This document shows, in pieces, positions 1-9,858 of a stretch of DNA of 64,000 bases. The notes beneath the pieces were generated by a model. That model saw nothing but the letters and a program-made list of their open reading frames with translations. It was not told the origin of the DNA and ran no database searches. The position numbers and the translations under genes are program-made. Each line of letters begins with the position of its first letter. Position 1 is the stretch's first letter. The stretch spans positions 16,820 to 80,819 of the forward strand of contig CANFPJ010000004.1 of assembly GCA_947448885.1 (NCBI GenBank). The letters run 5' to 3'. This DNA comes from Comamonadaceae bacterium (lineage in GTDB: Bacteria > Pseudomonadota > Gammaproteobacteria > Burkholderiales > Burkholderiaceae_C).

Positions 1-1238
1 ACGATCATGGCCGTGTCTTGGTCCAGCGGTTGGTTGATGGTGACCATTTGGCCCAGTTTCATCAATTGTTTGATGACCTCTGAGGCTTTGATCGCCATTT
101 TGTGCGCCAACTCGGCGACCGTGATGGTCTCTGGCACATGAACCTCAATGACGCGCTGCTCCACTGGGGCGCTGACTTGCGGTTGGTCATCGCGATCACG
201 GTCTCGGTTGCGGGCCCGTGGTCCGCCACGCCAACTGTTGCGGCCCACACCGGTATTGCTGTCGCCACGGGTCTTGATTTCTTTTTTCTTGCTCTGGTCA
301 TCTGCCCAGCTAGACGACAGTTTGGCGCTTTTGAGCTCTTTTTGTCCTTCTTTGGGCGCGGTGGCATCGGTACCAGCCGTTTTCGCCACTGCGGGTTTGA
401 CCGTGCCTACGGCGGGCTTGTGCAAGGTGCCTTTTTTGGCACCGGCAACTTCAGCAGGTTTGGGCTCATCGGGCTTCTTGGCCACCAAGACCCGCTTGGG
501 CGCATTCATCATGGTGCGAATGGCTTCGGCCTCGGCCAAGGCTTTGCTGCGTCGCTCGTCGCTGGATTTGCTCGCTTGCAGTGCCGAATCGGCAGCTTGC
601 TTGGCCTTTTCGGCGGCGGTCAATTCCACTGGGGCTTCGGGCACAGCGTCAGCCTCGACCGCCGGTTCGACTGGCGCTTGGGCGGCAGGTTCAGCCACAT
701 GCGCTTCAGGTGTGGGTTCTTGCTGGGCTTGCTTGGCGGCCAATGCCCGGGCTTCAACGGCTTCGCGTTTGGCCAATATTTCGGCTTCTTGGCGGCGGAT
801 CAGTTCAGCTTGGCGCAACGCATCTTGTTCGCGGCGTTGCAATTCCGCTTCATCGATGGGCGCAGCCACGGGCGCAGGTGTCGGCGCGGGGCGAACCACT
901 TCAACGGGGGCAGGTGCCTCTGCGGTCTCGGGACCATCATCACGCTTGATGAAAGTGCGTTTTTTGCGCACCTCGACTTGAATGGTGCGGGCTTTGCCGG
1001 TGGCATCGGCTTGTTTGATCTCACTGGTGGATTTTTTGACCAAGGTGATTTTTTTGCGCTCAGGTGAATCGGTACCGTGGCTGGCTTTGAGGTGGTTCAA
1101 TAGCTTTTGCTTGTCACCATCGGTGAGGGCATCGTTGGGGGTCGATTTATCAACACCGGCCAAGCGCAATTGCTCGATCAATGTGCTGGTGGATTTTTTG
1201 AGTTCGTTGGCAAACTCGGCAACCGTCGTACTGGACAT
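1..1238 (-). CDS. infB: translation initiation factor IF-2, N-terminal part (cut by window edge)
   Basis: IF-2 is the GTPase that brings initiator fMet-tRNA to the 30S subunit. About 412 N-terminal codons are present; the gene runs off the left edge before the G domain. The start [16 protein letters not shown] is the classic IF2_N subdomain. It is followed by a long Ala/Glu/Lys/Pro-rich linker, then a second IF2_N-like segment ([20 protein letters not shown]) just before the edge. ATG lies at 1236-1238, about 25 bp downstream of the nusA stop, in the standard rimP-nusA-infB operon order. Identification is secure although no GTP-binding motif is visible here. Confidence 0.96.
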   Translation of the reverse strand, partial: MSSTTVAEFANELKKSTSTLIEQLRLAGVDKSTPNDALTDGDKQKLLNHLKASHGTDSPERKKITLVKKSTSEIKQADATGKARTIQVEVRKKRTFIKRDDGPETAEAPAPVEVVRPAPTPAPVAAPIDEAELQRREQDALRQAELIRRQEAEILAKREAVEARALAAKQAQQEPTPEAHVAEPAAQAPVEPAVEADAVPEAPVELTAAEKAKQAADSALQASKSSDERRSKALAEAEAIRTMMNAPKRVLVAKKPDEPKPAEVAGAKKGTLHKPAVGTVKPAVAKTAGTDATAPKEGQKELKSAKLSSSWADDQSKKKEIKTRGDSNTGVGRNSWRGGPRARNRDRDRDDQPQVSAPVEQRVIEVHVPETITVAELAHKMAIKASEVIKQLMKLGQMVTINQPLDQDTAMI

Positions 1239-1262
1239 TTGTGGTATTCCTCTCCATGACCA

Positions 1263-2747
1263 TTACTCTTGACCTGCGAACCAATGTTCGCGTGCCTTCA
1301 GGATCAGGGCCTTGGCCTCCTCCTCCGGTTGGCCGGTGATGGCGGTCAGCTCATCAACGGCCAGGTCTGCCAATTCGTCTCGGGTGTTCACGCCGTTTTG
1401 CGCCAAAGTGGCGATCAATTCAGCCTCCAGCCCTTCCAGGTCTCGCAGGTCTTGGGAGACCTCTTCAATGCTTTCTTCACGGGCAATTTCCATGGTCAGC
1501 AGCATGTCTTTGGCGCGGGTGCGCAGCTCGTTGACGGTGTCTTCGTCAAAGCCTTCAATTTCAAGCATTTCTTGCAAGGGGACATAAGCCACCTCTTCCA
1601 AGCTGGTAAAGCCCTCGGCGATCAAGATGTCGGCAATCTCTTGGTCCACGTCGAGTTTTTCCATGAACAGGGTGCGCAGGTAATCGGTCTCATTGGCCTG
1701 CTTTTGCGCCGACTCATTGGCGTCCATGATGTTGATCTTCCAACCCGTGAGGTCGGAGGCCAAACGAACGTTTTGACCACCGCGGCCAATGGCGATGGCC
1801 AGGTTTTCTTCGTCAACCACCACATCCATGGCGTGCTTTTCTTCGTCCACCACGATGGAGCTGACATTGGCAGGTGCCAAAGCGCCAATCACGAACTGCG
1901 CTGGGTCTTCGCTCCACAAGACAATGTCCACGCGTTCGCCGGCCAATTCATTGGTGACGGCATTGACACGGGTGCCGCGCACGCCCACACAAGTGCCGAT
2001 AGGGTCGACACGTTTGTCGTGTGAAATCACGGCAATTTTGGCCCGCGAACCCGAGTCTCTGGCGCAAGATTTGATCTCCAGCAAACCTTGCTCGATCTCG
2101 GGCACCTCTTGGCGAAACAGCTCCATCATGAACTCAGGCGCTGAGCGCGACAAAATGATCGGGGCGCCGCGCAAGGTCAGGTCCACTTCCATGATCATGG
2201 CGCGCACGCGGTCGCCATTGCGCAAATTCTCTTTGGCAATCATTTCGCCACGTCTCAAACGCCCTTCCACCCGGCCGCTCTCGACAATGATGTCACCCTT
2301 GTCCATGCGCTTGACCGTGCCGACAAAGATTTTGTCGCCACGCGACAAAAAGTCGTTGAGCAGCATCTCACGCTCAGCGTCACGGATTTTTTGCAAGATG
2401 ACCTGTTTGGCCGCCATGGCGCCAATGCGGCCAATCGGCACCGATTCCACGCCTTCTTCGATGTACTCACCGACCTCGACGTCAGAGACACGATCTGTGG
2501 CATCCATGAGCAGCTCTTCAGCATCCGGGTTTTGCAGGCCGGCCTCATCGGGGACCACCATCCAGCGGCGAAAAGTTTCGTAATCACCGCTATCGCGGTC
2601 CACCGCCACGCGGATGTCCACGTCGCCTTGAAACAACTTTTTGGTGGCCTGGGCCAAGGCCAATTCGACCGCCCCAAACACCACGTCGCGCTCGACATTT
2701 TTCTCTCGCGAGATGGCATCCACCAACATCAACATTTCGCGGTTCAT
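1263..2747 (-). CDS. nusA: transcription termination/antitermination factor NusA
   Basis: NusA binds RNA polymerase and nascent RNA, modulating pausing, Rho-dependent termination and antitermination. The 494-residue product matches the E. coli protein length. It has the N-terminal RNAP-binding domain ([18 protein letters not shown]), an S1 domain around residues 135-200, two KH domains ([31 protein letters not shown]) and acidic helix-hairpin C-terminal repeats ([19 protein letters not shown]). It lies between rimP (21 bp upstream) and infB, and is probably co-transcribed with both. Nothing is missing. Confidence 0.98.
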   Translation of the reverse strand: MNREMLMLVDAISREKNVERDVVFGAVELALAQATKKLFQGDVDIRVAVDRDSGDYETFRRWMVVPDEAGLQNPDAEELLMDATDRVSDVEVGEYIEEGVESVPIGRIGAMAAKQVILQKIRDAEREMLLNDFLSRGDKIFVGTVKRMDKGDIIVESGRVEGRLRRGEMIAKENLRNGDRVRAMIMEVDLTLRGAPIILSRSAPEFMMELFRQEVPEIEQGLLEIKSCARDSGSRAKIAVISHDKRVDPIGTCVGVRGTRVNAVTNELAGERVDIVLWSEDPAQFVIGALAPANVSSIVVDEEKHAMDVVVDEENLAIAIGRGGQNVRLASDLTGWKINIMDANESAQKQANETDYLRTLFMEKLDVDQEIADILIAEGFTSLEEVAYVPLQEMLEIEGFDEDTVNELRTRAKDMLLTMEIAREESIEEVSQDLRDLEGLEAELIATLAQNGVNTRDELADLAVDELTAITGQPEEEAKALILKAREHWFAGQE

Positions 2748-2768
2748 GATCTCTGACTCCTCTCGTGC

Positions 2769-3338
2769 TCAAACTGAACGGGCCGAACGACCCTTGAAAT
2801 CAACCAAAGGCGCAAGGCGTGCCTCGCGCAACTCTTCCAATGCAAACCCCAGCACCTGTGATGGCGGGACCGCCCTTTTCTGACTGATCCGCTGACCGGG
2901 CTTGGTGGGCGCCTCATCGCGCCAAACAATTTGCCAATGTCCGGGGGCCTCGCCTTTTTCCAACGCGCCTCTGAATTTTTTCCGCAGTGCCGATACCTGG
3001 CCACCGGCCGCAGCACCCATGGGTGCCTTCAAGGTGATGTCAATCACTTCACCTGCAAACCGCTCAAAGTCGGCTTGGTGGCGCAAAGGCCGGTCGATGC
3101 CCGGCGAAGACACCTCCAAGCGGCGGTACTCCACCTCTTCGGCTTCCAACACAAATTGCAATTGACGGGTGACTTTTTCACAGTCTTCCACCGTCACAAA
3201 CACGGGTTCTGCCCCCAAAGTCCAGGGGTGGTCAATGGTGATGCGCAGCAAACCACCGGCCGAGCGTTCCAGCTCCACCAGGTCGTAACCGAGACCGGTC
3301 ACGGTTTGAACAACAACTTCTTGCAAGGCCACAGACAA
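2769..3338 (-). CDS. rimP: ribosome maturation factor RimP
   Basis: RimP is needed for maturation of the 30S subunit. The product of about 189 residues has the family core VEYRRLEVSSPGIDRPLR followed by the C-terminal Sm-like barrel. There is no ATG: the reading frame opens with TTG at 3338, and GTG at 3332 is an equally possible start. It is the first gene of the rimP-nusA-infB operon, with a terminator for the upstream yej genes just ahead of it. The C-terminal 30 residues (VDFKGRSARSV) are ordinary for betaproteobacterial RimP. Confidence 0.93.
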   Translation of the reverse strand: MSVALQEVVVQTVTGLGYDLVELERSAGGLLRITIDHPWTLGAEPVFVTVEDCEKVTRQLQFVLEAEEVEYRRLEVSSPGIDRPLRHQADFERFAGEVIDITLKAPMGAAAGGQVSALRKKFRGALEKGEAPGHWQIVWRDEAPTKPGQRISQKRAVPPSQVLGFALEELREARLAPLVDFKGRSARSV

Positions 3339-3367
3339 TCACACCCCAAACCGAAAAGCGATTGACC

Positions 3368-3396
3368 AAAAAAAACGGGCGGTTGGTATCCGCCCG
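3368..3396 (-). terminator. rho-independent terminator of the yej operon
   Basis: Read on the minus strand, a 7-bp GC stem (CGGGCGG/CCGCCCG, 3376-3382 with 3390-3396, 7-nt loop) is followed directly by eight T residues. It lies between the end of the yejF-like gene and rimP, so it insulates the two minus-strand operons. Confidence 0.8.
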
Positions 3397-3447
3397 GTTG
3401 GTCGTCAAGCAAATATTATAACCGCTAAATATTTGATTTCAATCGCT

Positions 3448-5061
3448 TTATGACCTGCCCATGCCTGGGGTTGAGGCCTGCACCAAGGTTTGGGTGTAGG
3501 TGTGGCGGGGTTGGGCCAACACGGCTTGGGTTTCGCCCGCCTCCACCACCTGTCCGTCCTTCATCACCATCACCTGGTGGGCCATGGCTTGGATGACGTC
3601 CATGTCGTGGGTGATCAGCAAATAACTCAAGCCGCGCTCAGCTTGCAAGGTTTGAAGCAGTTGCAGCAATTGCTTTTGGATCGATACATCCAAGGCGCTG
3701 GTGGGTTCATCCAAAACCAGCAATTGGGGCTGCAACACCAGCGCACGGGCCACCGCGATGCGCTGGCGCTGTCCGCCGGAAAACTCGTGGGGGTAGCGCT
3801 GCAACAAACCTGGAAATTCGCTCTCACGCATGCCCACCTCGGCCAAAACCCGCTTGACCAAATTTTGGCGCTCTTGAGCGGACAGCTGCGGCTGATGCAC
3901 CCTCAAACCCTCGCCCACCACGTCTTCGACCGTCATGCGCGGAGACAGTGAGGAAAACGGGTCTTGGAACACCACTTGAACCACGCGGCGCAGGGGCAAA
4001 TCAGCTTGGTGGTGGTGTTGCCAGCCTTGCCCCATCACTTGCAATTGACCTTGGAACGGCAACAGGCCCAGCAGTGCCAAGGCCAAGGTGGATTTGCCTG
4101 ACCCCGATTCGCCCAAAATCCCCAAAGTTTCGCCTTGTCGGATGGAGAAATCGACCTGGTCAACGGCCACAAAAGCGCCCGCTTTGAACCAACCCCGCCA
4201 GCCAGGCAATCGGGTGGGGTAACTGACCTGCAGTTTGCTCGCTTGGGCCACCACAGGGGCAGCGTCTGGCACCGGCTTCAGGTGGCGCTGGGGTCGGCTG
4301 TCCACCAGTTTGCGGGTGTAGGGGTGTTGCGGTTGTTGAAGCACTTGCTGCACCGGGCCGTGTTCCACCACATGGCCCTGCTCCATCACCGCCACCCGAT
4401 CGGCAAAGCGTTGCACCAGGTTCAGGTCGTGGGTGATCATCAAAACCGCCGTTCCGGTTTCGCGCTGCAAGGTGTCGAGCAAATCCAAAATTTGACCCCG
4501 CATCGAGACATCCAAGGCGGTGGTGGGTTCATCGGCCAACAACAATTTGGGGCGACAGGCCAAAGCCATGGCGATCATGGCGCGTTGGCGTTGACCGCCC
4601 GAGAGTTGATGCGGATAGGACTTCAAAAAACGCTCGGGCGGGTTCAAACCGGTTTGGCTGAGCATTTCTGCACTGCGCTCCCAGGCATCGCGGCGCGACA
4701 AGGCCATTTTGAGCAGCAATACTTCAGACAGTTGATCGCCGATGGTGAACAAGGGGTTGAGCGCGGTCATGGGCTCTTGGAACACCATGGCGATGTCTTG
4801 TCCACGCAACTGCTGCATGCGCGCTTCGCTGGCTTGCATCAGGTCTTCACCATTGAACCAGCAGGTACCGGTCAATTGCGCGGCGCCCAGCAAGCGCAAC
4901 ACACCCAGCGCCGTCACGGTTTTGCCCGAGCCTGATTCCCCGACCAAGGCCAGGCGTTCGCCCGCCGCCAAGTCCAGGTCGATGCCGTGCACCACTTCGT
5001 GCCCGGCAAAAGACACCCGCCATTGGCGCAACGACAACAAAGGGCTTGGGGCCTGGCTCAT
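3448..5061 (-). CDS. yejF: peptide ABC transporter, double ATPase subunit (YejF-like)
   Basis: This is the ATP-hydrolysing subunit of an oligopeptide/microcin C-type importer. The 537-residue protein holds two complete ABC domains. The first has Walker A GESGSGKTV at residues 41-49 and signature LSGGQRQRAMIA; the second has Walker A GESGSGKSTLAL and signature FSGGQRQRIAVAR. Both have Walker B (LLADEPTTALD, LVLDEPTSALD). E. coli YejF has the same fused arrangement. Its ATG overlaps the stop of the permease gene by ATGA. It is the last gene of a four-gene yejABEF-type operon. The natural substrate here is inferred from the family. Confidence 0.93.
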   Translation of the reverse strand: MSQAPSPLLSLRQWRVSFAGHEVVHGIDLDLAAGERLALVGESGSGKTVTALGVLRLLGAAQLTGTCWFNGEDLMQASEARMQQLRGQDIAMVFQEPMTALNPLFTIGDQLSEVLLLKMALSRRDAWERSAEMLSQTGLNPPERFLKSYPHQLSGGQRQRAMIAMALACRPKLLLADEPTTALDVSMRGQILDLLDTLQRETGTAVLMITHDLNLVQRFADRVAVMEQGHVVEHGPVQQVLQQPQHPYTRKLVDSRPQRHLKPVPDAAPVVAQASKLQVSYPTRLPGWRGWFKAGAFVAVDQVDFSIRQGETLGILGESGSGKSTLALALLGLLPFQGQLQVMGQGWQHHHQADLPLRRVVQVVFQDPFSSLSPRMTVEDVVGEGLRVHQPQLSAQERQNLVKRVLAEVGMRESEFPGLLQRYPHEFSGGQRQRIAVARALVLQPQLLVLDEPTSALDVSIQKQLLQLLQTLQAERGLSYLLITHDMDVIQAMAHQVMVMKDGQVVEAGETQAVLAQPRHTYTQTLVQASTPGMGRS

Positions 5062-6113
5062 TGGTCGGCCTTGCGCGGGTCCAGGGCGTCACGCAAAGCG
5101 TCACCCATGAAGGTCAGCAACAACAAAGTGACCACCAAAACCAAAAACGTGGACAAGGAGATCCACCAGGCATCGATATTGGTTTTGCCCTGGGCCAGCA
5201 GTTCACCCAAACTGGGCGTGCCCGGCGGCACCCCCAAGCCGAGAAAATCCAAGCTGGTCAGGGCCAAGATCGCGGCACTCATGCGAAAGGGCAAAAAAGT
5301 CACCACCGGCGTCATGCTGTTGGGCAACACATGGCGCCGGATGATGGCCCAGGAGCTCAAACCCAAGGCTTTGGCCGCCCGCACATAGTCGAGTTGCCGG
5401 TTGCGCAAAAACTCTGCCCGCACATAGTCGCTCAAGCCCATCCAACCAAACAAACTCAACAAGATCAGCAGCAAGCCCACGCTGGGGTCAAACACCGCGG
5501 CAAAAATGATCAGCAAATACAACTCGGGCATGGCCGACCAAATTTCGATGAAGCGTTGAAAGGCCAAATCGGTTTTGCCGCCAAAAAAACCTTGAATGGC
5601 ACCTGTGACCACCCCCAAAATCGTGCCGACAATGGTCAAGGCCAAGGCAAACAGCACCGATACCCGAAAGCCATAGATCAACCGGGCCAACACATCGCGG
5701 CCCCGGTCATCGGTGCCCAACCAGTTGTCTGCCGATGGGCCGCTGGGGTTGGGCTCTTTGGCAAAGTAATTCAAGGTGCTGTGGTGGTAGGGGTTGAGGG
5801 GGTAAATCGCCCAGTTGCCGGGCTTGGCGAATTGGGCCTGGATAAAGGGGTCTAAAAAGTCGGTGGGGGTGTCGAAGTCACCGCCGAAAACCGTCTCCGG
5901 CAGGTTTTGCACCAAAGGCACATACCAGCGCCCGTCATGTCGAGCCAGCAAGGGCTTGTCGTTCGAGATCAGTTCGGCGCCCAAGCTGAGCAAGGTCATC
6001 GCCACAAAAATGACCAGGCTGGCAAACCCCAGTCGATGGCGCTTGAACCGCATCCAAGCGCGTTTGGCCGGTGTGGGCGATGCCACCCAAGTGGATTCAA
6101 TCGAATTTGACAC
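5058..6113 (-). CDS. yejE: peptide ABC transporter permease (YejE-like)
   Basis: Inner-membrane permease of the peptide importer, about 351 residues from a GTG at 6113. The open frame continues upstream to 6167 inside yejB, but family alignment favours a start giving VSNSIESTWV..., close to the E. coli YejE N-terminus. Visible are a first membrane segment (GFASLVIFVAMTLLSLGAEL), the NDKPLLxRxDGxWYxPL periplasmic segment typical of YejE, the NWLGTDDRGRDVLARLIYG motif of DppC-type permeases, and the EAA-like loop DYVRAAKALGLS. It overlaps yejB by 17 bp and yejF by 4 bp. Confidence 0.9.
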   Translation of the reverse strand: MSNSIESTWVASPTPAKRAWMRFKRHRLGFASLVIFVAMTLLSLGAELISNDKPLLARHDGRWYVPLVQNLPETVFGGDFDTPTDFLDPFIQAQFAKPGNWAIYPLNPYHHSTLNYFAKEPNPSGPSADNWLGTDDRGRDVLARLIYGFRVSVLFALALTIVGTILGVVTGAIQGFFGGKTDLAFQRFIEIWSAMPELYLLIIFAAVFDPSVGLLLILLSLFGWMGLSDYVRAEFLRNRQLDYVRAAKALGLSSWAIIRRHVLPNSMTPVVTFLPFRMSAAILALTSLDFLGLGVPPGTPSLGELLAQGKTNIDAWWISLSTFLVLVVTLLLLTFMGDALRDALDPRKADQ

Positions 6114-7131
6114 GCGGATCCACCCACACATAACAAAGATCGCTGATGAGTTTGGTGAACAAACCAATCAGGGTGAACAAATACAAAGTGCCCAAGACCA
6201 CCGGGTAATCACGGCGCATCACACTTTCGTAGCTGAGCAAACCCAGCCCATCCAAAGAAAACAAAGTTTCGATCAACAAGGAGCCGGTAAAAAATGCACC
6301 GATGAACGCTGCTGGAAACCCGGTGACCAAGGGAATCAAGGCATTGCGCATCACATGTTTCCACAGCACGCGACCCTCGCTCATGCCCTTGGCCCGGGCG
6401 GTCAACACATATTGCTTTCGAATCTCTTCCAAAAATGCATTTTTGGTCAACATGGTGGTCACTGCAAAAGCCCCCAACACGCTGGCCGTGATCGGCAAGG
6501 CAATGTGCCACAGGTAATCCACCACCTTGGCGCCAAAGCTCAACTCAGCCCAGTTGCCAGAGGTCAGCCCACGCAAGGGAAACCATTGCAACTGACCCCC
6601 AAAAATCACCAGCAAGGCCACGCCCAACACAAAGCCGGGTATGGCGTAACCGGTCAGCACCAACAAGCTGGTCAAGGTGTCAAAGCGGGTGCCTGCACGC
6701 ACGGCTTTGGCGATGCCCAAAGGCACGGAGATCAAATAGCTGAGAAAGAAGGTCCACAGTCCCAAGCTGATCGACACCGGTAATTTTTCTCGCACCAATT
6801 CCCACACCGACTTGGGGTGGAAAAAGCTTTTGCCCAAATCAAACCGAGCAAACTGACCCAGCATTTGCACAAAGCGCTCGGTGGCAGGCTTGTCGAATCC
6901 ATACAGTTGCTTGATCTCTTCGATGCGGGCTGCATCCACCCCTTGACGGCCACGGTAGCCAGCACCACTTTGCGCGGCCCCTTCGCCACCGCCATCGCGA
7001 CCTTGCAGTTGCGACACCATTTGTTCCACGGGACCACCCGGCACAAACTGGATGACCGCAAAGGTCACCAACAACACACCGAACAAAGTGGGGATCATCA
7101 ACAACAAACGCTTGACCACATACATCAACAT
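6097..7131 (-). CDS. yejB: peptide ABC transporter permease (YejB-like)
   Basis: Inner-membrane permease paired with YejE. Starting at ATG 7131 gives 344 residues beginning MLMYVVKRLLLMIPTLFGVLLVTF, the typical DppB/YejB first helix. The frame is open further upstream, but that stretch lies inside yejA and reads as nonsense. The C-terminal half has the permease loop VLTARAKGMSEGRVLWKHVMRNALIP and GSLLIETLFSLDGLGLLSYES. The start lies within 5 bp of the yejA stop, so translation is probably coupled. Confidence 0.92.
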   Translation of the reverse strand: MLMYVVKRLLLMIPTLFGVLLVTFAVIQFVPGGPVEQMVSQLQGRDGGGEGAAQSGAGYRGRQGVDAARIEEIKQLYGFDKPATERFVQMLGQFARFDLGKSFFHPKSVWELVREKLPVSISLGLWTFFLSYLISVPLGIAKAVRAGTRFDTLTSLLVLTGYAIPGFVLGVALLVIFGGQLQWFPLRGLTSGNWAELSFGAKVVDYLWHIALPITASVLGAFAVTTMLTKNAFLEEIRKQYVLTARAKGMSEGRVLWKHVMRNALIPLVTGFPAAFIGAFFTGSLLIETLFSLDGLGLLSYESVMRRDYPVVLGTLYLFTLIGLFTKLISDLCYVWVDPRVKFD

Positions 7132-7132
7132 C

Positions 7133-8965
7133 TCAGCGCACCCCCGCCCCTTGACTGCGGTTGGCCGCATTGGCCCACCACGTCGAACTGATCCAAGCTT
7201 CGGGTTGGTAATAACGCGGCGTGACAGTGGGTTGCTCAAAGCGCCCACCCCGCCAGGCCACCCGGTGCACGCTGCCATACCAGTGCGGCACGCTGTAGTG
7301 ACCATGGCGCAGCACCCGGTCCAAGGCGCGCAGGGCATCGGTCAACTGCGGCCGGGTTTGGGCGGTGATCACCCGATCGAGCAAGGCATCTACCGCCGGG
7401 TCTTTGAGCCCCAACACGTTGCTGGAGCCTTCGGTGTCGGCGGCTTTGGAGCCAAAGCGCTCGAGCAATTCAGTCCCCGGCGACTCGCTGCCCACATAGC
7501 GCGAGCTGATGATTTCAAAATCAAACACATCCATGCGTTTTTGCAAAATGGCGAAATCAATCACTTTGTAATTCACACTGAAGCCCAGCTTTTGCAAGTT
7601 TTTGGCAAACGGCGTCACCACCCGGCCCATGCTGCCAGAGTTGTCCAAAAACTCCAATGTGAAGGCCTGGCCCTGGGCATTGCGCAAAGCGCCATCGCGG
7701 TAGGTCCAGCCGGCATCTTGCAACAATTTTTTCGCCAGACGGAGGTTGTCGCGCAAGGTATTGCCCGATGCTGGATCCAAAGACGTCACCGGTGGCAAGG
7801 GAACCGGCTGATCGAACACCGCCGCATCGAGTTGGCGCCGCAAAGGCTCGAGCAAGGCCAATTCGCGCTCGGTGGGCATGCCTTTGGCTTCAAAGTCACT
7901 GCCCACAAAGTACCCCCGCACCCGGGTGTAGGCGTTGTAGAACAGCTGTCGATTCATCCACTCGTAGTCCATGGCCAGGGCAATGGCTTGGCGCACCCGC
8001 ACGTCTTTGAACTTGGGCAGCCGGGTGTTGAACAAAAAACCTTGAAAGTCACCCGCATTGCCATGCTGCAGCTCACGCTTGATGAGTTGGCCGCTGTCAA
8101 AGGCTTTACCAGAATAGGCCCGCGCCCATTCGCGGGCCACAAAAGCCTGGATGTATTCAAATTCCCCCGCTTTGAAGGCCTCCAACTGCGCCGTGCTGTC
8201 TTTGTATAGCCGGTAGGTGATGCGGTCAAAGTTGTACATGCCTTTGCGCACATGGATGTCCTGGGCCCAATACTTGGTATCGCGCTGGTAATGCACATCG
8301 CGGCCAAAATCCACCGACCCGATGGTGTATGGGCCAGAACCAATCGGGGTGTCGGTGATGATTTTGTCCAGCGGCTTGCCCTCGCCCCAACGGTGGCTGA
8401 AGACCGGCATGCCCCCCACGATCAAAGGCAACTCGGGGTTGACGCGTTTGAAATCAAACCGCACCAAACGCTCGCCGAGCACCACCACGGCCTTGACCTC
8501 TGCAAAGTAGGTCCGATATTGGGGGGCGGCGGCGCGGCTGGTGAGTTGATCAAACGAGTGCTTCACATCCAAAGCCAGCACCGGGTCGCCGTTGTGAAAA
8601 CGGGCTTGCGATCGAATTTTGAAGGTCGCCGACAAGCGGTCTGCTGACACACTGATATCTTCTGCCAGCAAACCATAGGCGGTGGTGGGCTCGTCCATGG
8701 TGCCGGTCAACAAGCTTTCAAACAGCAAACTGCTCAATGCGGGCGGTGGGGTTCCCTTCAAGGTGAAGGGGTTGTACTTGTCGAAATTGGAGCCGCGGGT
8801 GGGGGCCACCATGGCGATGCTGCCGCCCTTGGGGGCTTGTGGATTCACATACTCAAAATGGCTGAAATCTGGCGGGTATTTGATGTCGCCAAATTGGGCA
8901 TAGGCGTGCGCCGCCCAAGAAGGTGCAGCCACCCAACACATACACATGAACAAAAACCATCGCAT
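7133..8965 (-). CDS. yejA: peptide ABC transporter periplasmic binding protein (YejA-like)
   Basis: Solute-binding protein (SBP_bac_5 family) that delivers peptides to YejB/YejE. From ATG 8965 it is about 610 residues with a signal peptide (MRWFLFMCMCWVAAPSWA followed by AHAYAQFG). The mature start GDIKYPPDFSHFEYVNPQAPKGG is characteristic of YejA. A TTG at 8989 would extend it by 8 residues but runs into the fabI leader. First gene of the yejABEF operon. The gap to the divergent fabI start is only 38 bp, so the two promoters must lie close together or inside the opposite gene. Confidence 0.92.
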   Translation of the reverse strand: MRWFLFMCMCWVAAPSWAAHAYAQFGDIKYPPDFSHFEYVNPQAPKGGSIAMVAPTRGSNFDKYNPFTLKGTPPPALSSLLFESLLTGTMDEPTTAYGLLAEDISVSADRLSATFKIRSQARFHNGDPVLALDVKHSFDQLTSRAAAPQYRTYFAEVKAVVVLGERLVRFDFKRVNPELPLIVGGMPVFSHRWGEGKPLDKIITDTPIGSGPYTIGSVDFGRDVHYQRDTKYWAQDIHVRKGMYNFDRITYRLYKDSTAQLEAFKAGEFEYIQAFVAREWARAYSGKAFDSGQLIKRELQHGNAGDFQGFLFNTRLPKFKDVRVRQAIALAMDYEWMNRQLFYNAYTRVRGYFVGSDFEAKGMPTERELALLEPLRRQLDAAVFDQPVPLPPVTSLDPASGNTLRDNLRLAKKLLQDAGWTYRDGALRNAQGQAFTLEFLDNSGSMGRVVTPFAKNLQKLGFSVNYKVIDFAILQKRMDVFDFEIISSRYVGSESPGTELLERFGSKAADTEGSSNVLGLKDPAVDALLDRVITAQTRPQLTDALRALDRVLRHGHYSVPHWYGSVHRVAWRGGRFEQPTVTPRYYQPEAWISSTWWANAANRSQGAGVR

Positions 8966-9003
8966 GCGACAATTCTGCAAGATTTTCAATGGAGATGTGC
9001 GCC

Positions 9004-9813
9004 ATGTCGCAAATAAATGGGTTTTTGAGCGGGAAAAAACTGTTGATCACCGGGGTCTTGTCCAACCGCTCCATCGCTTATGGCATCGCCCGTGCATGTC
9101 ACCAGCAAGGCGCCGAGATCGCCTTGAGCTATGTGGGCGAGCGTTTCAAAGAGCGCACCGCCCAGTTTGCCAAAGCCTTTGACAGCGAGCTGATTTTTGA
9201 CTGCGATGTGGGTGACGACGGCCAAATTGAGCGGTTGATGTCGGACCTGAGCGCCCATTGGCCAAAGTTTGACGGCTTGGTTCACGCCATTGGATTTGCC
9301 CCCCGTGAAGCGATTGCCGGCGATTTCCTTGAGGGCTTGAGCCGTGAGGCTTTTCGCGTCGCACACGACATCAGTGCCTACAGCTTTCCGGCCTTGGCCA
9401 AAGCGGCCCTGCCATACCTGAATGACAACGCGTCTGTGCTGACGCTGAGCTATTTGGGCGCATTGCGCACCGTGCCCAACTACAACACCATGGGCCTGGC
9501 CAAAGCCTCATTGGAAGCCAGCGTGCGTTATTTGGCTGAGTCCCTGGGCAGCCAAGGCCGGGGATTGCGCGCCAATGGCATCAGCGCGGGCCCGATCAAA
9601 ACCTTGGCCGCCAGCGGCATCCAAGGGTTTGGCAAGATCCTCAAAGTGGTGGCCGAAGCCTCACCCATTCGGCGCAACGTCACCATAGATGACGTGGGCC
9701 ATGTGGCGGCTTTTTTGCTGAGCGACTTGGCAGCTGGTGTCACCGCTGAAATCACCTATGTGGATGGCGGCTTCAGCCAAGTGGTGGGCGGCATCGCCGA
9801 GCCCAGCGCTTGA
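9004..9813 (+). CDS. fabI: enoyl-[acyl-carrier-protein] reductase (NADH)
   Basis: FabI reduces trans-2-enoyl-ACP in the last step of each fatty acid elongation cycle. The 269-residue protein has the FabI start NGFLSGKKLLITGVLSNRSIAYG. The catalytic Tyr150, Tyr160 and Lys167 are visible in SYLGALRTVPNYNTMGLAK, the family's Y-X9-Y-X6-K pattern. ATG 9004 was chosen because GGAG lies 9 nt upstream (8991-8994); the frame stays open to 8989. It is a single gene followed by its own terminator, and is the target family of triclosan and diazaborines. Confidence 0.97.
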   Translation: MSQINGFLSGKKLLITGVLSNRSIAYGIARACHQQGAEIALSYVGERFKERTAQFAKAFDSELIFDCDVGDDGQIERLMSDLSAHWPKFDGLVHAIGFAPREAIAGDFLEGLSREAFRVAHDISAYSFPALAKAALPYLNDNASVLTLSYLGALRTVPNYNTMGLAKASLEASVRYLAESLGSQGRGLRANGISAGPIKTLAASGIQGFGKILKVVAEASPIRRNVTIDDVGHVAAFLLSDLAAGVTAEITYVDGGFSQVVGGIAEPSA

Positions 9814-9831
9814 CACGGACACCACCCACGC

Positions 9832-9855
9832 AACGCCCCTGCCCAGGGGCGTTTT
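9832..9855 (+). terminator. rho-independent terminator after fabI
   Basis: AACGCCCCT (9832-9840) pairs with AGGGGCGTT (9845-9853) around a 4-nt GCCC loop and is followed by a short T run, immediately downstream of fabI. The decarboxylase gene on the other strand ends 4 bp away and may share the hairpin. Confidence 0.75.
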
Positions 9856-9858
9856 CAT

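Noticed and set aside
102..1067. Open frame on plus at the window start
   Set aside because: Antisense to the infB linker, whose repetitive composition produces long empty frames.
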